A DNA stretch of 64,000 nucleotides from Streptococcus sp. SN-1 (GTDB lineage Bacteria > Bacillota > Bacilli > Lactobacillales > Streptococcaceae). Every line of letters starts with the position of its first letter. The first letter of the stretch is position 1. The DNA lies in contig NZ_AP028929.1 of assembly GCF_041154385.1 (NCBI RefSeq), positions 744,001 to 808,000 on the forward strand, in the 5' to 3' direction. The translations under genes were made by a program, and so were the position numbers. Below the pieces are notes generated by a model. It worked only from the letters and a program-made list of their open reading frames with translations. It did no database searches and had not been told where the DNA came from. Shown piece by piece: positions 55,987 to 64,000 of this stretch.

Positions 55987-57333
55987 TTAACGCATAGTTA
56001 CAAATTCTTCAGATGCAGTTGGGTGAATCGCCACAGTTGCATCAAAGTCTGCCTTGGTTGCTCCCATTTTGATAGCAACGGCAAATCCTTGGATCATTTC
56101 ATCAACACCGTAGCCAATTCCATGAAGTCCGACAACTTTTTCTTCAGAACCAGCTGTGATCAATTTGAAACGTGTTTCTTGACGGTTGCAAGTGCAAGCA
56201 GAGTACATAGACGTAAAGCTTGATTTGTAAACCTTGATTTGATCTTGACCGTATTCTTTAATAGCTTGTTCTTCTGTCAAACCAACAGTTCCGATAGCAG
56301 GGTGTGAAAAGACAACAGTTGGAATAGTTGTGTAGTCCATTTTTGCAGTTGTTTTGCCGTTAAAGAGACGTTCAGATAAAGTACGTCCAGCCTTGATAGC
56401 AACTGGAGTCAGTTCCTTTTCACCTGTTACATCACCTAAAGCGTAGATTCCCTCAACAACAGTATTTTGGTATTCATCCACTTGGATAAAGCCACGTTCG
56501 TTCAAAGTTACTCCAGCTTTTTCAAGTTGCAAGCCCTTAACGTTTGGACGGCGGCCTGTAGCCCAGATAACTTGGCTAGCTGTGTGACTAGTACCATCTT
56601 CGAAATGAATGGTAATGCCTTCAGCAGTTTTTTCTAACTTAACAGGGACTTTGTGAGTGTGAAGTGGTAAGTTTGTTCTTTCCATTTCCTTGACCAGACC
56701 TTCAACGATGTAAGAATCAAAACCACGTAAAGGACGATCACGACGAACAAAGAGGTCTGTCTTGACACCAAAAGTGTGGAGTACGCCAGCCAATTCAACG
56801 GCGATATAACCAGCGCCTAGAATTGCAACTGACTCTGGCAATTCTTCCCAAGCAAATACATCATCAGAAGAGCCACCTAGTTCAGCACCAGGAATGTTTG
56901 GAATACTTGGATGGGCACCAGTAGCAATCACAATATGTTTAGCACGAATCAGTTCACCATTTACGCTAACAGTATGAGAATCTACAAATTCAGCATGACC
57001 TTTAATCAAGTCTACTCCGTTGCGTTTAAAACTGCCATCATAAGAAGAACGAGCGCGATCAATGTAGGCTTCACGATTGCGACGTAGGGTTGCAAAGTCA
57101 AAGTTAAGATCAGTAGTCTTAAAGCCGTAGTCTTCTCCAAATTGATGGAAAGTCTCAGCGATTTGCGCCCCGTACCACATGATTTTTTTAGGAACACAGC
57201 CGACATTGACGCAAGTTCCACCTAGTTTCTTTTCCTCAATAACGGCCGCTTTGGCTCCGTGTTCACCAGCACGGTTCATGGTAGCAATTCCTCCGCTACC
57301 TCCACCGATAGCAATGATATCGTATTCTCTCAT
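55987..57333 (-). CDS. gor: Glutathione-disulfide reductase
   Basis: The FAD enzyme reduces glutathione disulfide with NADPH; streptococci take up glutathione from the host. The 448-residue protein has the FAD start [20 protein letters not shown], the redox disulfide [13 protein letters not shown], the NADPH fold [20 protein letters not shown] with [12 protein letters not shown] (basic residues favour NADPH), [15 protein letters not shown] and the C-terminal catalytic [17 protein letters not shown] precedes the start. Confidence 0.94.
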   Translation of the reverse strand: MREYDIIAIGGGSGGIATMNRAGEHGAKAAVIEEKKLGGTCVNVGCVPKKIMWYGAQIAETFHQFGEDYGFKTTDLNFDFATLRRNREAYIDRARSSYDGSFKRNGVDLIKGHAEFVDSHTVSVNGELIRAKHIVIATGAHPSIPNIPGAELGGSSDDVFAWEELPESVAILGAGYIAVELAGVLHTFGVKTDLFVRRDRPLRGFDSYIVEGLVKEMERTNLPLHTHKVPVKLEKTAEGITIHFEDGTSHTASQVIWATGRRPNVKGLQLEKAGVTLNERGFIQVDEYQNTVVEGIYALGDVTGEKELTPVAIKAGRTLSERLFNGKTTAKMDYTTIPTVVFSHPAIGTVGLTEEQAIKEYGQDQIKVYKSSFTSMYSACTCNRQETRFKLITAGSEEKVVGLHGIGYGVDEMIQGFAVAIKMGATKADFDATVAIHPTASEEFVTMR

Positions 57334-57528
57334 TGAAAACTCCTTTGTACTCTTTTAAATAGTAGAGTGTCATTTTTTGATAGTCATATTCTATCTTTTT
57401 TTTTATCTGATTGCAAAAATCTGCTACGTTCAAAAAATTTAAAGAAAAGGCTTGCAAAAAAGAAAAATAAAGTGTATTATATAACTAGTACAACGATTGT
57501 AAAATAAATTCCGAACAATAATTAAATC

Positions 57529-57570
57529 CTGAAATGTCATTATTTCGTTCTGAAATGTTATTGTTTCAAA
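57529..57570. promoter_or_regulatory. 21-base tandem repeat at the macAB-like promoter
   Basis: Two 21-base copies starting CTGAAATGTCATTATTTC and CTGAAATGTTATTGTTTC lie back to back (about 17 of 21 identical), each with GAAAT/TTTC arms. The second overlaps a -35 TTGTTT (57561-57566) that stands 17 bases before TATAAT (57584-57589). It looks like the binding site of a regulator. Confidence 0.55.
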
Positions 57571-57625
57571 TTGATAATTTTTGTATAATATTGTTAAGAA
57601 CTTTAAATCAAAAAGGAGTTTCATT

Positions 57626-58825
57626 ATGAAAAAGAATGGTAAAGCTAAAAAGTGGCAATTGTATGCAGCAATTGGTGCTGCAAGTGTAGTTGTATTGGGT
57701 GCTGGGGGCATTTTGCTCTTTAGACAACCTTCTCAGACTGCTGTAAAAGATGAGGCTACTCATCTTGTTGTTGCTAAGGAAGGAAGCGTGGCATCCTCTG
57801 TTTTATTATCAGGGACAGTAACAGCAAAAAATGAACAATATGTTTATTTTGATGCTAGTAAGGGAGATTTAGATGAAATCCTTGTTTCTGTGGGTGATAA
57901 AGTGAGTGAAGGGCAGGCTTTAGTCAAGTACAGTAGTTCAGAAGCCCAGGCGGCCTATGATTCAGCGAGTCGAGCAGTTGCTAAGGCAGATCGTCATATC
58001 AACGAACTCAACCAAGCGCGAAATGAAGCCGCTTCTGCTCCCCAGTTACCAGTACCAGCAGGAGGCGAAGGAGCTGCAGCGCAAACTCCAGCTCCAGTCT
58101 CAGGAAATTCCGTTTCATCTATTGATGCACAACTGGGTGATGCTCGTGATGCCCGTGCAGATGCAGCAGCGCAATTAAGCAAGGCTCAAAGTCAGTTGGA
58201 TGCAATGACGGTTCTCAGTACCTTAGAGGGAACTGTGGTCGAAGTCAACCGTAATATTTCTAAATCTCCAACTGGAGCTAGCCAGGTGGTAGTTCATGTC
58301 GTTAGCAATGAAAACTTGCAAGTTAAGGGGGAACTATCTGAATATAACCTTGCCAACCTCTCTGTAGGACAAGAAGTAACCTTTACTTCTAAAGTTTACC
58401 AAGATAAGAGCTGGACTGGTAAGATTAGCTACATTTCTGACTACCCTAAAAACAATGGTGAAGCAGCAAGTGCAGCTACTGTCGCAGCAGGTGGTAATTC
58501 TGGTTCTAAATATCCATATACCATCGATGTTACAAGTGAAATCGGTGATTTGAAACAAGGATTCTCAGTAAGTATTGAGGTCAAGAATAAGAGTAAAGCC
58601 ATTTTGGTTCCTCTAACAAGTGTTGTGACTGAAAATGATAAGAACTATGTCTGGGTACTTGACGAGCAGAAAAAGGCCAAGAAAGTGGAAGTTGGTTTGG
58701 GCAATGCTGATGCAGACAACCAAGAAATCACTTCAGGTCTGACAAATGGAGTCAAGGTCATCAGTAACCCAACGTCTTCTCTAGAGGAAGGAAAAGAGGT
58801 GAAGGCTGATGAAGCAACTAATTAG
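57626..58825 (+). CDS. MacA-like efflux adaptor (membrane fusion protein)
   Basis: The 399-residue protein has an N-terminal membrane helix (WQLYAAIGAASVVVLGAGGI) and the adaptor layout: first half of the lipoyl domain (VASSVLLSGTVTAKNEQYVY), a coiled-coil hairpin with an Ala/Pro-rich tip (APQLPVPAGGEGAAAQTPAP), the second lipoyl half (LSTLEGTVVEVNR) and barrel domains to the end. It links the MacB-type permease to the outside in Gram-positives. ATG at 57626 follows AAAGGAG; the upstream in-frame ATG at 57581 lies in the promoter. Confidence 0.9.
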   Translation: MKKNGKAKKWQLYAAIGAASVVVLGAGGILLFRQPSQTAVKDEATHLVVAKEGSVASSVLLSGTVTAKNEQYVYFDASKGDLDEILVSVGDKVSEGQALVKYSSSEAQAAYDSASRAVAKADRHINELNQARNEAASAPQLPVPAGGEGAAAQTPAPVSGNSVSSIDAQLGDARDARADAAAQLSKAQSQLDAMTVLSTLEGTVVEVNRNISKSPTGASQVVVHVVSNENLQVKGELSEYNLANLSVGQEVTFTSKVYQDKSWTGKISYISDYPKNNGEAASAATVAAGGNSGSKYPYTIDVTSEIGDLKQGFSVSIEVKNKSKAILVPLTSVVTENDKNYVWVLDEQKKAKKVEVGLGNADADNQEITSGLTNGVKVISNPTSSLEEGKEVKADEATN

Positions 58826-59510
58826 TCTAAAAAATATCTGCAGGAGTTACCGTAATGGTGACCAAGAACTGCAGGTTCTCAAAAATATCAACCTAGAAGT
58901 GAATGAGGGTGAATTTGTTGCCATCATGGGACCATCTGGTTCGGGTAAGTCTACTCTCATGAATACGATTGGCATGTTGGATACACCAAGTAGTGGAGAG
59001 TATTATCTTGAAGGTCAAGAAGTGGCTGGATTGGGTGAAAAACAACTAGCCAAGGTCCGCAACCAACAAATCGGTTTTGTCTTTCAGCAGTTCTTTCTTC
59101 TATCCAAACTTAATGCTCTGCAAAATGTAGAATTGCCCTTGATTTACGCAGGAGTTTCGGCTTCAAAACGGCGCAAGTTAGCTGAGGAATATCTTGATAA
59201 GGTTGAATTGACTGAGCGTAGTCACCATTTACCTTCAGAATTATCTGGTGGTCAAAAGCAACGTGTGGCTATTGCGCGTGCCTTGGTAAACAATCCTTCT
59301 ATTATCCTAGCAGACGAACCGACAGGAGCCTTGGATACCAAAACAGGTAACCAAATCATGCAACTATTGCTTGAACTAAATAAAGAAGGAAAAACTATTA
59401 TCATGGTAACGCATGAGCCTGAAATCGCTGCTTATGCCAAACGCCAGATTGTCATTCGCGATGGAGTTATTTCATCTGACAGTGCGCAGTTAGAAAAGGA
59501 GGAAAACTAA
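58809..59510 (+). CDS. MacB-like ABC transporter ATPase
   Basis: The 233-residue ATPase of the LolD/MacB class has Walker A GPSGSGKST, Q-loop FVFQQFFLLSKLNALQNVEL, signature LSGGQKQRVAIARAL, Walker B IILADEPTGALD and VTHEPE. It overlaps the adaptor gene by 17 bases and is followed after 1 base by the permease. The set probably exports peptides or antimicrobial compounds; in pneumococci a related tripartite system has been linked to antimicrobial peptide tolerance, as I recall. Confidence 0.92.
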   Translation: MKQLISLKNICRSYRNGDQELQVLKNINLEVNEGEFVAIMGPSGSGKSTLMNTIGMLDTPSSGEYYLEGQEVAGLGEKQLAKVRNQQIGFVFQQFFLLSKLNALQNVELPLIYAGVSASKRRKLAEEYLDKVELTERSHHLPSELSGGQKQRVAIARALVNNPSIILADEPTGALDTKTGNQIMQLLLELNKEGKTIIMVTHEPEIAAYAKRQIVIRDGVISSDSAQLEKEEN

Positions 59511-59511
59511 G

Positions 59512-60771
59512 ATGCAGAATCTGAAATTTGCCTTTTCATCTATCATGGCACATAAGATGCGCTCTTTTCTTACTATGATTGGGATTATTATCGGTGTTTC
59601 ATCAGTTGTTGTGATTATGGCTCTAGGTGATTCCCTATCTCGTCAACTCAACAAAGATATGACCAAATCTCAGAAGAATATTAGTGTCTTTTTCTCTTCT
59701 AAAAAAAGTAAAGATGGGTCTTTTACTCAGAAACAATCAGCTTTTACGGTTTCTGGAAAAGAAGAGGAAGTTCATGTTGAACCGCCAAAACCGCAAGAAT
59801 CCTGGGTTAAAGAGGCAGCCAAACTCAAGGGAGTGGATAATTACTATGTAACCAACTCAACGAACGCCATCTTGACTTATAAAGATAAAAAGGTTGAAAA
59901 TGCCAATTTGACAGGCGGGAATAGAACCTATATGGACGCTGTTAAGAATGAAATCATTGCAGGTCGTAGTCTGAGAGAGCAAGATTTCAAAGAATTTGCA
60001 AGTGTTATTTTGCTTGATGAAGAATTGTCCATTAGTTTATTTGGCTCTCCTCAAGAGGCTATTAACATGGTTGTAGAAGTCAATGGATTTAGTTACCGGG
60101 TCATTGGGGTTTATACTAGTCCAGAGGCTAAACGTTCAAAAATATATGGTTTTGGTGGCTTGCCCATTACTACAAATACTTCCCTTGCTGCGAATTTTAA
60201 TGTAGATGAAATAGCTAATATTGTCTTTCGAGTGAATGACACAAGCTTGACTCAAACTCTGGGTCCAGAATTAGCACGAAAAATGACAGAGCTTGCTGGC
60301 TTGCAACAGGGAGAATATCAAGTATCAGATGAGTCAGCTGCATTTGCAGAAGTTCAACAATCGTTTAGTTTTATGACGACGATTATTAGTGCCATTGCAG
60401 GTATTTCCCTCTTTGTTGGAGGAACTGGTGTTATGAATATCATGCTGGTTTCGGTGACAGAGCGTACCCGTGAGATTGGTCTCCGTAAGGCTTTGGGTGC
60501 AACTCGTGCCAATATTTTAATCCAGTTTTTGATTGAATCCATGATTTTGACCTTGTTAGGTGGATTAATTGGCTTGACAATTGCAAGTGGTTTAACTGCC
60601 TTAGCAGGTTTGCTATTGCAAGGCTTGATTGCGGGTATAGAAGTTGGAGTATCAATTCCAGTTGCCCTATTTAGTCTCGCAGTTTCGGCTAGCGTGGGTA
60701 TAGTTTTTGGAGTCTTGCCAGCCAACAAGGCATCGAAACTTGATCCAATCGAAGCCCTTCGTTATGAATAA
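59512..60771 (+). CDS. MacB-like ABC transporter permease (FtsX fold)
   Basis: The 419-residue protein has the MacB arrangement: one N-terminal helix (KMRSFLTMIGIIIGVSSVVV), an extracellular MacB-PCD domain (residues 45-280) and three C-terminal helices (TTIISAIAGISLFVGGTGVM, SMILTLLGGLIGLTIASGL, VALFSLAVSASVGIVFGV). The cytoplasmic TERTREIGLRKALGATR and PANKASKLDPIEALRYE motifs contact the ATPase. Last gene of the operon, closed by the terminator at 60777. Confidence 0.93.
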   Translation: MQNLKFAFSSIMAHKMRSFLTMIGIIIGVSSVVVIMALGDSLSRQLNKDMTKSQKNISVFFSSKKSKDGSFTQKQSAFTVSGKEEEVHVEPPKPQESWVKEAAKLKGVDNYYVTNSTNAILTYKDKKVENANLTGGNRTYMDAVKNEIIAGRSLREQDFKEFASVILLDEELSISLFGSPQEAINMVVEVNGFSYRVIGVYTSPEAKRSKIYGFGGLPITTNTSLAANFNVDEIANIVFRVNDTSLTQTLGPELARKMTELAGLQQGEYQVSDESAAFAEVQQSFSFMTTIISAIAGISLFVGGTGVMNIMLVSVTERTREIGLRKALGATRANILIQFLIESMILTLLGGLIGLTIASGLTALAGLLLQGLIAGIEVGVSIPVALFSLAVSASVGIVFGVLPANKASKLDPIEALRYE

Positions 60772-60776
60772 AATCA

Positions 60777-60806
60777 ACAAGATGGACACTCGTCCATCTT
60801 GTTTTT
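60777..60806 (+). terminator. Terminator after the macAB-like operon
   Basis: ACAAGATGGAC-ACTC-GTCCATCTTGT followed by T residues. Confidence 0.9.
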
Positions 60807-60843
60807 GTATGGATTTCCCTATCGAAAATCCTTAAAAATGTGA

Positions 60844-60849
60844 TATAAT
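60844..60849 (+). promoter_or_regulatory. -10 element of metG
   Basis: TATAAT lies 45 bases before the start; the -35 is weak. Confidence 0.55.
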
Positions 60850-60894
60850 GAAGTGTTAGAAAAACAGGTTTCATTTGCCTGGAAAGGAAAAATT

Positions 60895-62892
60895 ATGTCT
60901 GAAAAGAATTTTTATATTACAACACCGATTTACTATCCATCTGGAAAACTTCATATCGGATCTGCCTACACAACCATTGCTTGTGATGTCCTAGCACGTT
61001 ACAAACGCCTGATGGGTTATGATGTCTTTTATCTGACAGGTCTTGATGAACATGGTCAGAAAATCCAGCAGAAAGCGGAAGAAGCTGGAATCACCCCTCA
61101 AGCCTATGTTGATGGGATGGCAGTTGGAGTCAAAGAACTCTGGCAATTACTAGACATCTCATACGATAAATTCATCCGTACAACTGATGACTACCATGAA
61201 AAAGTAGTGGCTCAAGTCTTTGAGCGCTTGCTTGCTCAAGATGATATCTATTTGGGTGAATATTCTGGCTGGTATTCAGTCTCAGATGAGGAATTCTTTA
61301 CAGAAAGTCAGCTTGCAGAAGTATTCCGTGATGAAGCTGGAAATGTGACTGGTGGTATCGCTCCATCAGGTCATGAGGTTGAATGGGTTTCAGAAGAATC
61401 TTACTTCCTTCGCCTCAGCAAATACCAAGACCGCTTGGTCGAATTTTTCAAAGCTCATCCTGAATTTATCACTCCAGATGGTCGTCTGAATGAAATGCTT
61501 CGCAACTTCATCGAGCCAGGTTTGGAAGATTTGGCAGTTTCTCGTACAACCTTTACATGGGGTGTGCCAGTGCCATCTAATCCAAAACACGTTGTCTATG
61601 TTTGGATTGATGCCCTTCTTAACTATGCGACAGCTCTTGGCTACGGTCAAGATGAACATGGTAACTTTGACAAATTCTGGAATGGAACAGTCTTCCACAT
61701 GGTAGGAAAAGACATCCTTCGTTTCCACTCAATCTACTGGCCAATCCTTCTTATGATGTTAGATATCAAATTGCCAGATCGTTTGATTGCTCACGGTTGG
61801 TTCGTCATGAAAGACGGCAAAATGTCTAAATCTAAAGGGAATGTCGTTTACCCTGAAATGTTGGTAGAGCGTTATGGACTAGATCCACTTCGTTACTACC
61901 TCATGCGTAGCCTTCCAGTTGGTTCAGATGGAACCTTCACTCCAGAAGACTATGTAGGCCGTATCAACTACGAATTGGCCAATGACCTTGGGAACCTCCT
62001 TAATCGTACGGTTTCTATGATTAATAAATACTTTGACGGGCAAGTCCCTGCCTATGTAGAGGGTGTAACAGAGTTTGACAATGCTCTTGCTCAAGTAGCT
62101 GCTGAATCAATCGCTGACTACCACACTCACATGGAAGCAGTTGACTACCCACGTGCCCTAGAAGCAGTATGGACTCTTATTTCACGTACTAATAAATACA
62201 TCGATGAGACCGCACCATGGGTCTTGGCCAAGGATGAAGCACTTCGTGACCAATTAGCAAGTGTCATGAGCCACTTGGCAGCTAGCCTTCGCGTCGTAGC
62301 ACACTTGATTGAGCCATTTATGATGGAAACCAGTCGTGCAGTTTTGACTCAACTTGGTTTAGCAGAAGTTGCTAGCCTTGAGAACTTGAGCTTGGCTGAC
62401 TTCCCTGCAGGTGTAACTGTAGTTTCCAAAGGGACACCAATCTTCCCCCGTCTGGATATGGAAGAAGAAATCGCCTATATCAAGGAACAAATGGAAGGTA
62501 ACAAACCAGCAGTCGAGAAAGAATGGAATCCAGATGAAGTTGAACTCAAACTAAACAAGGAAGAAATCAAGTTTGAAGACTTTGATAAGGTTGAAATCCG
62601 TGTTGCAGAAGTCAAAGAAGTTTCCAAAGTGGAAGGTTCAGATAAGTTACTTCAATTCCGCTTGGATGCTGGTGATGGTGAAGATCGTCAAATTCTTTCA
62701 GGAATTGCAAAATACTATCCAAATGAACAAGAATTGGTCGGCAAGAAAGTCCAAATTGTTGCTAACCTCAAACCTCGTAAAATGATGAAGAAATATGTCA
62801 GCCAAGGTATGATCCTATCAGCTGAACATGATGGACAATTAACCCTTCTTACAGTTGATCCAGCTGTACCAAACGGAAGTGTGATTGGGTAA
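60895..62892 (+). CDS. metG: Methionyl-tRNA synthetase
   Basis: It charges tRNA-Met. The class I HIGH motif is in [20 protein letters not shown], the KMSKS motif is in [15 protein letters not shown], and a C-terminal tRNA-binding OB domain ([20 protein letters not shown] onward) is present. The zinc-binding knuckle cysteines are absent, as in the Firmicute type. Length is 665 residues. ATG at 60895 after AAAGGAAA is preferred to the earlier in-frame ATG at 60853 at the promoter. Followed by a terminator and BOX element 3. Confidence 0.97.
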   Translation: MSEKNFYITTPIYYPSGKLHIGSAYTTIACDVLARYKRLMGYDVFYLTGLDEHGQKIQQKAEEAGITPQAYVDGMAVGVKELWQLLDISYDKFIRTTDDYHEKVVAQVFERLLAQDDIYLGEYSGWYSVSDEEFFTESQLAEVFRDEAGNVTGGIAPSGHEVEWVSEESYFLRLSKYQDRLVEFFKAHPEFITPDGRLNEMLRNFIEPGLEDLAVSRTTFTWGVPVPSNPKHVVYVWIDALLNYATALGYGQDEHGNFDKFWNGTVFHMVGKDILRFHSIYWPILLMMLDIKLPDRLIAHGWFVMKDGKMSKSKGNVVYPEMLVERYGLDPLRYYLMRSLPVGSDGTFTPEDYVGRINYELANDLGNLLNRTVSMINKYFDGQVPAYVEGVTEFDNALAQVAAESIADYHTHMEAVDYPRALEAVWTLISRTNKYIDETAPWVLAKDEALRDQLASVMSHLAASLRVVAHLIEPFMMETSRAVLTQLGLAEVASLENLSLADFPAGVTVVSKGTPIFPRLDMEEEIAYIKEQMEGNKPAVEKEWNPDEVELKLNKEEIKFEDFDKVEIRVAEVKEVSKVEGSDKLLQFRLDAGDGEDRQILSGIAKYYPNEQELVGKKVQIVANLKPRKMMKKYVSQGMILSAEHDGQLTLLTVDPAVPNGSVIG

Positions 62893-62898
62893 AAATAG

Positions 62899-62930
62899 AC
62901 AGGACTAGTTCATGCTAGTTCTGTTTTTTA
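62899..62930 (+). terminator. Terminator after metG
   Basis: ACAGGACTAG pairs with CTAGTTCTGT around a 6-base loop, followed by a T-run. Confidence 0.85.
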
Positions 62931-62933
62931 TTT

Positions 62934-63176
62934 ACACTCAATGAAAATCAAAGAGTAAACTAGGAAGCTAGCCGCAGGTTGCTCAAAGCACTGCTTTGAG
63001 GTTGTAGATGAAACTGACAAAGTCAGCTCAAAACACTGTTTTGAGGTTGTGGATAGAACTGACGAAGTCAGCTCAAAACACTGTTTTGAGGTTGGGGATA
63101 GAACTGACGAAGTCAGTAACCATACATACGGTAAGGCGATGCTGACGTGGTTTGAAGAGATTTTCGAAGAGCATTA
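62934..63176 (-). repeat. BOX element 3 (boxC-boxB-boxB-boxA)
   Basis: ACTCAATGAAAATCAAAGAG begins boxC, boxB units are at 63026-63070 and 63071-63115, and boxA contains CATACATACGGTAAGGCG and GAAGAGATTTTCGAAGAG. Same orientation as copies 1 and 2. Confidence 0.93.
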
Positions 63177-63186
63177 ACTATTATGC

Positions 63187-63215
63187 TTTACAAACTAGTG
63201 TGAAAGTGGTATATT
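63187..63215 (+). promoter_or_regulatory. Promoter of the padR gene
   Basis: TTTACA, 17-base spacer, TATATT, about 50 bases before the start and just after BOX element 3. Confidence 0.65.
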
Positions 63216-63266
63216 ATAGATGAAGCTACTAGTAGGTATTACAAAATAGATTAGAAGGGAGAAGGG

Positions 63267-63587
63267 ATGAAAGAAACTCAACTATTAAAAGGTGTTCTTG
63301 AAGGTTGTGTCTTGGATATGATTGGTCAAAAAGAGCGGTATGGTTATGAGTTGGTTCAAACTTTGCGAGATGCTGGATTTGACACTATCGTTCCAGGAAC
63401 TATTTATCCTTTGTTGCAAAAGTTAGAAAAAAATCAATGGATAAGAGGCGACATGCGCCCGTCGCCAGATGGTCCAGATCGGAAGTATTTTTCGTTAACC
63501 AAAGAAGGAGAAGAGCGTGTCTCGGTCTTTTGGCAACAATGGGACGATTTGAGTCAAAAAGTAGAAGGAATTAAGAATGGGGGTTAA
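63267..63587 (+). CDS. PadR family transcriptional regulator
   Basis: The 106-residue winged-helix protein has the PadR start LLKGVLEGCVLDMIGQKERY and GYELVQTLRDAGF, then GTIYPLLQKLEKNQWIRGDM and PDGPDRKYFSLTKEGEERV. PadR regulators repress genes nearby, often for membrane proteins or transporters, and release on ligand binding. It lies 3 bases before a membrane protein gene that it probably controls. AGAAGGGAG precedes the start. Confidence 0.92.
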   Translation: MKETQLLKGVLEGCVLDMIGQKERYGYELVQTLRDAGFDTIVPGTIYPLLQKLEKNQWIRGDMRPSPDGPDRKYFSLTKEGEERVSVFWQQWDDLSQKVEGIKNGG

Positions 63588-63590
63588 ACC

Positions 63591-64000
63591 ATGAAGAAAA
63601 TGAAGTATTACGAAGAAACAAGCGCTTTGTTGCATGAGTTTTCTGAGGAGAATCAGCAGTATTTTGAGGAGCTGTGGGATAGTTTTAATCTTGCTGGATT
63701 TCTCTATGATGAGGACTATCTCAGAGAGCAGATTTATTTGATGATGTTAGATTTCTCAGAAGCAGAACGAGATGGCATGAGTGCAGAGGAGTATCTAGGT
63801 AAGAATCCTAAAAAATTAATGAAAGAGATGCTCAGGGAAGTACCTCGCAGTTCTATCAAGGAGTCCCTTTTGACGCCAATTCTTGTCTTAGCGGTATTAC
63901 GTTATTATCAGCTACTAAGTGATTTTTCTAAAGGTCCTCTCTTAACAGTCAATTTGCTTACATTTTTAGGGCAACTTCTTATTTTTCTGATTGGATTTGG
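63591..64000 (+). CDS. PadR-associated membrane protein, 3' end outside the window
   Basis: The visible 136 residues have a charged helical N-terminus (KKMKYYEETSALLHEFSEEN, QQYFEELWDSFNLAGFLYDE, DEDYLREQIYLMMLDFSEAE) that resembles DUF1048-like domains found after PadR regulators. Hydrophobic helices begin at LLTPILVLAVLRYY and LLTFLGQLLIFLIGFG. It is coupled to padR with a 3-base gap. The gene continues beyond the window. Confidence 0.75.
   Translation, partial: MKKMKYYEETSALLHEFSEENQQYFEELWDSFNLAGFLYDEDYLREQIYLMMLDFSEAERDGMSAEEYLGKNPKKLMKEMLREVPRSSIKESLLTPILVLAVLRYYQLLSDFSKGPLLTVNLLTFLGQLLIFLIGF

Overview
The window comes from a low-GC Firmicute of the Streptococcus mitis/pneumoniae group. 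The evidence is three pneumococcal-type BOX elements (boxC-boxB-boxB-boxA), ISL3-family (IS1167-like) insertion sequences, phosphocholine teichoic-acid genes (licD1, licD2, licD3, tacF, tarP), slrA, msrAB and mecA. I recall that lic2 sits beside lic1 in S. pneumoniae; here it sits beside lic3. Together with what look like rearranged gene blocks, this favours a commensal close relative such as S. mitis over a typical pneumococcus, but I cannot confirm the species from sequence alone.

Layout. 1-6.8 kb: LytR-CpsA-Psr protein, then the lic3-type teichoic acid operon (LicD3, two glycosyltransferases, TarP-like polymerase, Wzz-like protein). 6.8-18.5 kb: a patchwork with tacF-licD1-licD2, IS200 and ISL3 wrecks with a group II intron fragment, a fused HTH/cytidylyltransferase/choline-kinase-like gene with a tiny membrane protein and an NCS1 permease, a deletion-derivative ISL3 element, and a second TacF-like flippase. 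18.6-29 kb: housekeeping genes (mecA, hom-thrB, msrAB, a heterodimeric ABC exporter, an amidohydrolase, rplJ-rplL). 29-35.7 kb: accessory DNA beginning at the 3' end of rplL, a known ICE attachment site. It holds a broken ICE replication gene and then a decayed nisin-type lantibiotic cluster that keeps only regulation (lanRK) and immunity (lanFEG, lanI).

35.8-51.9 kb: mostly core genes (gdhA, pyrDA, holA, sodA, yutD-like, rlmN, vanZ-like, ABC-F, slrA, rpsP, khpA, rimM, trmD, a stand-alone ATP-cone protein, bioY with a BirA-type operator), with one XRE regulator/membrane-protein pair. 51.9-55.9 kb: a lactococcin-972-type bacteriocin operon with a perfect catabolite-response element at its start site. 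56-64 kb: glutathione reductase, a MacAB-like efflux system, metG, and a PadR regulator with its membrane partner, cut by the window end.

Two themes stand out. The first 18 kb collects most of a phosphocholine teichoic acid assembly line (subunit sugars, LicD transfer, polymerisation, export) and adds a second, possibly alternative, activation and export branch. Two bacteriocin-related loci have opposite fates: one is a complete operon, the other is stripped of its producer genes and keeps self-protection.
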